A stretch of 64,000 bases of DNA, from NCBI GenBank assembly GCA_032622095.1, contig CP136066.1, positions 114,473,319 to 114,537,318 of the forward strand, given 5' to 3'. Made by a program: the position numbers and the translations under genes. Below are positions 55,989 to 64,000 of the stretch, piece by piece (within the stretch, counting starts at the first letter, position 1; each line of letters begins with the position of its first letter). The notes under the pieces were generated by a model. It saw only the letters and a program-made list of their open reading frames with translations, was not told the DNA's origin and ran no database searches. This stretch comes from Siphonodentalium dalli. Taxonomy: Eukaryota; Mollusca; Scaphopoda; Gadilida; Siphonodentaliidae.

Positions 55989-58126
55989 AGTTCACTGAGG
56001 CTAATGGGGTTGTTGTCGTAACGTTTTACATAAATGCACACCAGTCTCAGGCTCGCGTAGTGTCACGTGACGGGCCATTGTCGTAGTATTTTCTAAATAA
56101 ATAATTCACACATGTTGATATTTTTTGTAAGTTAATTTTCTTCCGTTCATCGATCAAACAACCATGCAGTTCGTTCGGTCCCTGTTTAATATACGATCAA
56201 TATGTTACCGATGATCAATTTTATTGCAGTTTCGTCATTGACATTGTGATAAAAGAATGACTATCAGAACTTCGGAAGAAAAATAGTTATGAATTGAAGC
56301 AGACAGCAATTATTTATGGTACAGGTTAATTCCACATTAAGGTTCCACTTGCGTCAATTTTCAGTTTTTGTGTGGCCATTCTTAAATTGATGTTAGTTAA
56401 ATTGTCACATTGTCAGCTTTCTGAGACTAATTTCGATTTTTTTAACGCCACTTAGTTTTCGTTTAACGATTTCTCAAAGTGTTTGAATATTGAATTATGT
56501 TTTTGGGGCGTATTGGCTGTAATTTTCTTGTAAGATTATTCTAAACATAAATGGTGTAAATGATAATGAAAACACTGTAAGATGCATGTCATATGGTCAA
56601 TTTGATTAACTCAATCATTTCTAAAGGCATTCTCATGTGTAATGAGAATTTTTTTTAATTTATATGGTAATATTTTTTCGTGTAACCTCTGTCACGAAAT
56701 TGGTATATATGTTTTTACTTGGAGAGATGTGATATGTTTTATTGAGACCATGTCATATTTTTATCTTCTAGACAGGGGTAGAAACAAGAAGCAAAACATT
56801 CTTGGTCCTTCCTTACAAAGAAAGTTCAGATAAAGAGACTCAAAATCTGTAACCTCTGTCACGAAAATAGTGAAAAATGTCCTGAACCAAAATAAATTTA
56901 CAATTCAGCGGACTCAATCACAAAAACTTTATAGATGGCCAGATTCCATGTACAAAACAGTGAAAAGTGCTTGTCTGATGTCATAAAATGGTGGATACAT
57001 GTACCACCAACTCATCCGCACCCCCCCCCCCCCCCCCCCCCCCCCCCCACATTACATTCCTGATATCACTCCGCATGGCAAGTGAAATGGATTACACAGC
57101 TTATATAGTTAATTAGTAAATATATGACTCAAAGAACATTTTGAATAACAAGCTTCAACATTTGAGAATTTCCTGACATTATCAAGCATTAAACAGCAAA
57201 GTTGCCACCAGACCTCATACCAGCATGATACATCATCCCAGATGTGATGGAATAAACCACCATGGTTGCATGTATGAGTTTGATGGAATTCATATATCCA
57301 AGGATGCATGTACATTAAGTTGACATCGGTACCGTACGATGCCTTCAATCTGAATACTTGGGCTCAATGGGTCGGATCAAGAGATTCCTGAATTTTCGCA
57401 GATCTATTCTTGAGTAAAGACCCCCCTCCCATCATACTTTGACATCCCTCATATCAGTTTGATGGAAAGGATCCTGTCTTGATCAACAGCCAAGGGCTGT
57501 ATAGGGTTGAAGTGGAGTAAAAAATTGACATGAACCTACCAAATATGTATTATGTGTTCTTTTTTAATTGAAGTTGAGGAAATTAAATTGATTCTGTTTG
57601 TTGAAAATACCTCTTCATGTGATTTGTGGGAACGTAACCTCTGTCACGAAATTACATGTGACCTCTGTCACGGAAAGATCACATGTTAATTCAATTATGT
57701 GGAGTACTACATCCCTAAATTCTTACAGGTATGCATATCTAACAATATTCTATATCATTTTGCTATTTGAGATTTAGTGAAGGGTCAATGATGAGATAGA
57801 ATTTACAGGCAATATTTAGAGATTTCAAAAAGGTGTTTTTTTTCGTAACCTCTGTCACAGTTTACTTTCAAGATCTAATGCTTGAAAAAATCAAAGTTTT
57901 CTCAAAATTGTATTCTTTTATACAAAAATATAGATATTGTTTTGTTTATAAAAAACAATAAAAACCACTGTCTTTATATTCTATGATGGAAACTTCTTGG
58001 TGAAAGTTGTCAATTCAAATTGTTTGTAACCTCTGTCACGATGGAATTAACCGGCAACATTTCAATCTCGCGGTGTGCATTTATGTATAAAACGTTACGA
58101 CAATGACCCATTAGCTTCACTGAGTT
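55989..58126. mobile_element. Inverted-repeat element with internal 18-base direct repeats
   Basis: Termini of about 55 bases are inverted copies: GCTAATGGGGTTGTTGTCG on the left, CGACAATGACCCATTAGC on the right, both followed inward by AACGTTTTA and ACATAAATGCACACC. Six direct copies of GTAACCTCTGTCACGAAA lie inside (near 56682, 56849, 57633, 57658, 57845, 58025). Non-autonomous; a 28-base C run is at 57021-57048. Confidence 0.65.
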
Positions 58127-59515
58127 TACCAATTGTCTGAGTTTTGTGATCTGATCTGAATCTGAGATCTCGCTATGCATTTCTAATTGTCTCCTCCCCT
58201 TGTAATAATCGATGCATACATGTTATCGCTGCAGTGAATTTATCTGCCAAGGCGAACCATCACGTCGAGTTGAAGAGGTGAGATCATTTTAACAAATAAG
58301 CCGCCGCAGTCGTCGAGTTTGATCAGCGATCAAAACTCTTCAACTGGACATGATGCGAAGCCCAAATCAATCCATTGCAGCAATAACAGGTTTATTATGG
58401 TATATGACATGATTTTTATTTAAAAAGCACAATTATGAAATGAAACCACATATGTAGGCCAATAGTAACAAGGATAAAGAAGGAACCATTGTTGTATAAT
58501 AAATCGTCCGGCTTTTTTACGTCACAACCATTCATTCTTTGTTGTAATTTTAATAGTGACTTTGAATGTTTTTGCTTCTGTTTGTCAGAGCAAAGAGGGT
58601 CAAACAGTTTTGTCAAACTGGTTAGCACATCGGTGTCTTTATCGCTATGAAATCAACACAATGCACACCTATTACTAATTGCTCCAAGCACATTAGGTCG
58701 TATAACAGACATGGGTTTTATATTATATACGGATATACAGATTGGATCAGTTCTGTTGAACTTGAGTATAAGAGATGGCACCATAACTGGCTGGAATTAG
58801 GTATAGTCTCCCTTTAAATTACAAATAGATTGTTGTATATCATTTTCAACATAGCATATCAACACCATGAGTCCATGACCAAAGTTATTTGTACTTTACA
58901 TACATAATTTCATTCCAAAATAATTTATTTGCCCTTATCCTTTCAGAATGGTGTATATGCATGCAGTTTAATAGAATTCTATGCACAGACATATAGGTTT
59001 TGGAACTGCTGGCTGTAAAATGTAAGTGATTATTCCTAGTTTCAAACACAATTGAAGCAGACATTCATGACAAACATTGGTGGATTTTATTAATTACTGT
59101 CGGCCTGCAATGGGCAACTTGAAGGAAATGATTATCCCAGATGAAGAAAATTATGAAATAAATATAGTTTGTTAGTGTACTTGAATATGCTCCAATGGGC
59201 CACAGTGCAATACTCCTCAATAGAACATGCTCAAACTACATTCATTTCTTAAATTATTTTTATAATAAATTAGGATCAGGGAACAATCCAGGGCTGATTT
59301 GAAACCTGTTACTGGTGTGGGCGCCAGAACTCTGGAAGGCCAAATGTCCAGAAATTCCTAGCGGAGATTATTTATTTAATCTGAATAATTATGAATTATA
59401 ATAATAATAATATAATAGTATGATACAAAAAGTTTAAAGAAATCATGAGATTTGCCAGGTGTCATTGCCAGGTTGTCCCTGCCATCACTATATAATTATT
59501 GGTACCCGGTGTAAC
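58127..59515. other. Intergenic sequence
   Basis: 58200-58395 is GC-richer and complex, with a short inverted pair (CGTCGAGTTGAAGAG / CTCTTCAACTGGAC). Otherwise no feature. Confidence 0.35.
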
Positions 59516-59519
59516 AGGA

Positions 59520-60195
59520 TATCTCCCCCCTGGATATCTCCCCCCCCCCCCCCCCCACCCTGGATATTTCCCCCCCCCCCCCCATGTACGACTAAAAAAT
59601 AATTTCACTCGTTTGTTATCGTTTGGTTCTGAAATGGCCAGAAAAATGTTTTTTGAGATTAAAACAAAAAATTATTAATTTTTTTTTTATTTAAAAAAAA
59701 AAGTGACAAAATTATTGTTTTCACAAATTTGATTGTCTGTTCATTGGCCAGAAAAATGTGTTTTTCTAATTAAATTTTTGTCTTTTCTTTCAAATGTCCA
59801 GGCTTGGATATTCCACCCCCCCCCCACCCAGCCCACTACATGACAAAACAATCATCTTATGGTTTTATCGCTTATTTTTCTTTATATATTCATGAGTCAG
59901 GGTTTGGGGTGGGGGGAAGATGTCCAGGTCAGGATATCCCCCCCCCCCCACCCAGCACCTACATGAAAAAACTGAGAACAAGTTGTTTGAGTCAGGGTTT
60001 GGGAGGGGGGGGGGGAAGATGTCCAGGTCAGGATATCTCCCCCCCCCCCCCACCCAGCACCTACATGACAAAAAAATAATCTTTACTTTCTCAATGTTTC
60101 ATGACTATAAAGCAAAACAAGCGATAAAACCATAAGATTATTTTTTTGTCATGTAGGTGCTGGGTGGGGGGTGGGGGGAGATATCCTGACCTGGT
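59520..60195. repeat. Poly-C / GGATATCTCC repeat cluster with inverted copies
   Basis: GTCCAGGTCAGGATATC followed by C runs and ACCCAGCACCTACATGA occurs three times in direct order (59803, 59920, 60020) and once inverted at 60140-60195. 59803-59880 and 60114-60190 form an inverted pair. Pro-rich ORFs are artefacts. Confidence 0.8.
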
Positions 60196-60295
60196 ATAGT
60201 CTATATTGGTATTTTAGTAATTTTCCCCATGGGCCTGTTGTACTCACGTGTAGCAGCCAAGAGATTAATAGATTGTATTTTTTTTAATCTTTCAG

Positions 60296-60399
60296 TTATT
60301 CCGAATATGACATAATTCACATGTTAGCTTGGACTATCTAGCATTATCACATGAGTCGGAGTGACAGAAAGAAAGGAACAGATAGCAACTCTCTTACAA
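60296..60399 (+). CDS. Possible 5' exon with short N-terminus, unidentified
   Basis: A good acceptor (TTTTTAATCTTTCAG) opens the exon; ATG at 60351 gives MSRSDRKKGTDSNSLT before a GTGCGT donor (phase 1). Polar, basic start typical of a real N-terminus, but the context of the ATG is weak and no further exon is identified. Confidence 0.22.
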
Positions 60400-62540
60400 G
60401 TGCGTATAATCTAATTGAATAATTCAGTACTAGTGTATGGTATATATTGACAGAACACAACACGCCTCTTAAGGGGGAGATACATATTTTGCATAAATCC
60501 AGTCAAAAATGGCAAGATATTTTCAACAAAAAATTTCTCTGTATCTATCTGGCAAAACAATCTTGAATTTCACATATATATGGTCATCTTCATTGTGTTC
60601 TGAGCAATTATTAAGACACAACAAAACAATGTATCATAACATAAAACATTTGAGAGGTTGAAAATATTAATTTAATTTTCACCCCTTTTGGTACCCAGAA
60701 CTGTTAGAATAATTGTGAACCCATGACCCACAACTCATCTCAGCCCAATTGTTCATTGATCAACAGCCATGACATGAAAATCCTCAAATATTGATGATTT
60801 TTTAGGGGGTACTTTTCTTTCTTAATGAAAATAATCATTAAATTAAGTATAATAAAGTCTCATGATCTTGAGATATGGTCTCATGGATATATGAAATGCA
60901 CTTTTGAAAAAAAACTATTTTTACAGAAGTTCTTGACACATGAAAACAGTGAAATTTTAAATCTTTTTCATGCCATATGGCATAAAAGTAAAGTAAATGA
61001 GGTTATAATATCAAATTGGTCGATGGTTCTGAAATATTGTGTAACAATTATCACTTAAACCAAATTTCACAGAGAAATTCCTACCAGATTTTGAGAAAAT
61101 TGTATACCAGTCTTTCATTTTTGAGGCACGCGATCGCTCTTGCGCACCATCGCACGCCTGAAATTGAAAACCAGCGAGCGATCGATTGCACACCTAGGCC
61201 AAATACAGAGAGCGAAGTTGGCCGAACCTGATAACGCTATTTTCAGTGTCTACCCAGACGAGATTGGTTAATAATGTGTCCCATTTTCCGTTTTATTACC
61301 GCGTTGCGAGAATGCCTGTATGATGTGTCGCGAGATCAAAGGTGCCGCGACCTAGTTACCAATTCCACAACTTTCCATTCACAGTGCGGTGTCAATCAAC
61401 CCGCCCGATGTTTGATCACCGACACCAGTAAATTATTTGAGGTCACACGGTGTCGAATGCACTATCTGTCTGGATGATTCGTTTAAGCTAAAAATACATT
61501 TGAATGATTTATATGTATGGCTTATGACGTCACATAAGCGAGACCATGTGGCCGGGAGATGTTGATATTATTCTGTCAGCATGGAATCGGAGTATTAAAT
61601 TGATTCTTTATTAATAATTATGAATTACAATTAATATAGGAGCATGTACAATATAAAACATAGTGTGTGACATTCACTTGTGCTTATGGATAGTGGATTA
61701 AGCAGTGTTAAACCATCAAAGAGATTCACTGGACATCGATCGTGAGTTACTTGTAAACTACCGTTAATTCAATTTACACGGCATTTATGAATGTGTTTCC
61801 GGCAATCCGCTGTTTATTTTATCTTGATAGAAACTGCGCGCCTGGGCCCAAAACCCAGCGAGCGAGACAATGCGCGCCTACATTTTCTAAAAATGAAAGT
61901 CTGGTATACATAGACAGAATCCATTTTGAAATACCAGGAAATTTTGGCAAAATGTGCGCCTGACCCGTAATCAAGAATCTTTTATCGAATGAATTGTGGA
62001 TGATGCATGGATATATTTCACAAAAGAGAAATATCCGCAACAAGTTTGATAAATGATTTGAGATTATGATACAAGTTGTGTTTGTATTTATTCTACACAG
62101 TTGTGTCAGATAATCAATGACTGTCACCTTCGTTGATACTATAGCTACCTCTATTGTGATTTATGTCTGATGAATAACCAGTAATGATCGGGGCATCACC
62201 AGAAGCAGATTATTGAACTTATTTAAGCCATCTTACTTGGCGACAATGTCAACAAAAATAGTTGTAGAGGTATACAATACTATGCATTCAATAGCTGGGA
62301 TTCCATTGAACACAAGTGCCTTATGTCAATGGGTGTGGAATAATTATACTAATAACATTTATACACCAATGCCATTTGAAAAACTCTATTATGTAATCAG
62401 TCTCTCCATCCATCCATATGTCTCTTTTGCCATCAGATGTCCTTCTGTGAACCTTTTGGTTTCCGGATCATAACCCATGTAGTTCTTGAACTAAATGCTA
62501 TAGAGGTCCAGGAAGCCCATTTTAACCAGAGCTTCAATCG
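60400..62540. other. Intergenic sequence with an inverted repeat pair
   Basis: 61105-61195 and 61830-61915 are inverted copies (TATACCAGTCTTTCATTTTT; GCGCACC / GGTGCGC-like and CCAGCGAGCGA words). 61260-61480 is GC-richer, with no supported frame. Confidence 0.4.
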
Positions 62541-63790
62541 CTTTTTATACGCCCTTTTGAAAAAAGGTCGTATTATGGAAATGGGTTGTCCGTCGGTCCG
62601 TCGTCCGTCCGGATGATAACTTTAGTTAGAGTGAACCAAATTAAATTTGGTATGTGGGTTTACTAGCAGAAACGACAGGTCAAGTTCGAATTCTGGTTCC
62701 GTCCGCCAATTTTCACCAGAGTTATGCCCCTTTTTTGACTTAGAAAACCCCTGAAAGTTGGTTTCCGGATGATAACTTTAGTAGAGTTAATCGGATTCAA
62801 ACCAAATTTGGTATATTACTTTCTCGAAGCAAAACACAAGTCATATTCGAACTTGGGTTCTACCCAACCATTTTTGGCAGAGTTATGCCCCTTTTTCGAC
62901 ATAGAAAATTAAGTTTTTCTTGTTTTTTGGTTTCCGGATGATAACTTGATTTTTGATTGTTTATATGCAAAACCCGTTTTTTTGTGGATCACTTATAGCT
63001 CAGTTTGGATTTCGGTTTAATCCGATAATTTTTGCCAGAGTTATCGCCCTTTTTTGTCCGCCGACCCGACATATAAAACCCCAAAAGTTGGGTGTCCGGA
63101 TGATAACTTTAGTAGAGTTAATCACATTTAAACCAAATTTGGTATGTGTCTTTCTCCCAGCAAAACACAGATCAAGTTCAAATTCGGGTTCCGCCCGCCA
63201 ATTTTCACCAGAGTTATGTCCCTTTTTTACTTAGAATTTTTGCCAATTTGAGGTTTCCGGATGATAACTTTAGTAAATGTGTACTGAATGAAATTATATT
63301 TGGTATATGTAGGTTTACTAGCACAAAAGACAGATCAAATTCGATTTCTGGTTCCGCCATGCCAATTTTTATGCGCAAACAACGGTCGTATCAAGCCACC
63401 GCTTAGACGGCGGACATGAGGTCTAACAACCTTTTATTCAACTTAGATTTCACCTGATTTGCGGTTTCCGGATGATAACTTTGATTGAATCGAGTGAACT
63501 GAACCAAATTCGGTACCGGGTATGTTAGTTTACCACCCCAAAATACAGATCAAGGTCGAATATGGGTTTTGTCCGCATGATTTTGACTGAGTTATGCCCC
63601 TTTTTCGACTCAGATTTTACCTGATATGCAGTTTCCAGATGATAACATTATATTGAATCGAGTGAACTGAACCATGTTTCAAACGAATGAATTAAACCGT
63701 GCCCCACTTTACTCCAGAAAGGGCGTATTGTGCCCACGCCCCGACGGCATGCTCTTGTTTAAATTTGGGCTTAATTTTTTTTCCAGGTGA
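62541..63790 (+). repeat. Dispersed element with about eight tandem 160-base blocks
   Basis: Opens TACGCCCTTTTGAAAAAAGG and closes with AAAGGGCGTATTGTGCCCAC (63717-63737). Blocks each begin CCGGATGATAACTTTAGT and contain ACCAAATTTGGTATGTG, AAACACAGATCAAGTTCGA and CCAGAGTTATGCCCCTTTTT. No ORF. Confidence 0.75.
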
Positions 63791-63899
63791 TAACTTATAC
63801 ATGTATGTTATATGATATGAACTGAATGGAATGAAATATATGAATGTTGACAACCATAACATATGGGTCGACAAGTTAAATAAGTTAGAGACCTTTTTA

Positions 63900-64000
63900 A
63901 CTTTTTTAGAAAGAGGAAGGTATCTTTGTCCATGCTTACTGTGCGCAGAAAAAAATTAAAAATAAAACCCTCCCCCCCCCCCCCCCATTGATTTGAAAAA
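63900..64000. repeat. Partial dispersed repeat at the window edge
   Basis: Matches 44385-44480 (GAGGAAGGTATCTTTG, AAAATAAAACCCTCCC, ATTGATTTGAAAAA); cut off by the window end. Confidence 0.6.

Noticed and set aside
59804-60135. Pro-rich ORFs
   Set aside because: Translation of poly-C and its inverted copy.

Overview
This is a eukaryotic, AT-rich, repeat-dense stretch of an animal nuclear genome. GT-AG introns, AATAAA signals, an HP1-type chromodomain, a tRNA-headed SINE, Helitrons and TTAA- and TA-flanked MITEs all point that way. Words such as TAGGCCTATA and a SINE body with GTGTGTGCACGTTAAAGAAC are familiar from marine invertebrates, but the sequence alone does not settle the phylum (lophotrochozoan, echinoderm and hemichordate all remain possible).

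The one gene that can be assembled with confidence lies on the + strand at 4034-22192. It has eleven coding exons that join in frame to a 481-residue protein: an N-terminal Cys/His zinc cluster resembling the CxC2 cluster of KDZ transposons, a charged middle region, a chain of tiny phase-1 exons (one tandemly duplicated), a basic nuclear localisation signal and a C-terminal chromodomain with an intact aromatic cage. The gene is probably a methyl-histone-binding nuclear protein with a transposon-related zinc cluster. Its introns are packed with mobile DNA: a Helitron in intron 1, a TA microsatellite in intron 2, a 4.8-kb fold-back complex across exons 5a/5b, a hAT element with perfect termini in intron 8, a Helitron and a CCCTTACC-ended element in intron 9, and TTAA elements in introns 4, 7 and 10. 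Its stop codon overlaps the TTAA target of a MITE, which starts a run of three abutting TTAA elements (22193-24472).

Left of this gene, 1-1922 holds a probable minus-strand coding exon with an in-frame stop and a 107-codon + strand ORF. Right of it is a 48-codon zinc-ribbon-like ORF (24696) with a poly(A) signal. Then come head-to-tail Helitron arrays (26175-30336), a decayed satellite (30430-32340), a convincing first coding exon of another + strand gene (32515-32633) behind twin E-boxes, a MITE-interrupted SINE, and a second satellite (33660-38400).

From about 38 kb to the end I find mostly decayed dispersed repeats, inverted-repeat elements and low-complexity tracts, plus two weak exon candidates (55730, 60296). 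No CRISPR, rRNA or credible free-standing tRNA gene is present. The recurring hidden theme is a short word, AAATTTGGTATGTG, shared by several otherwise different repeat families.
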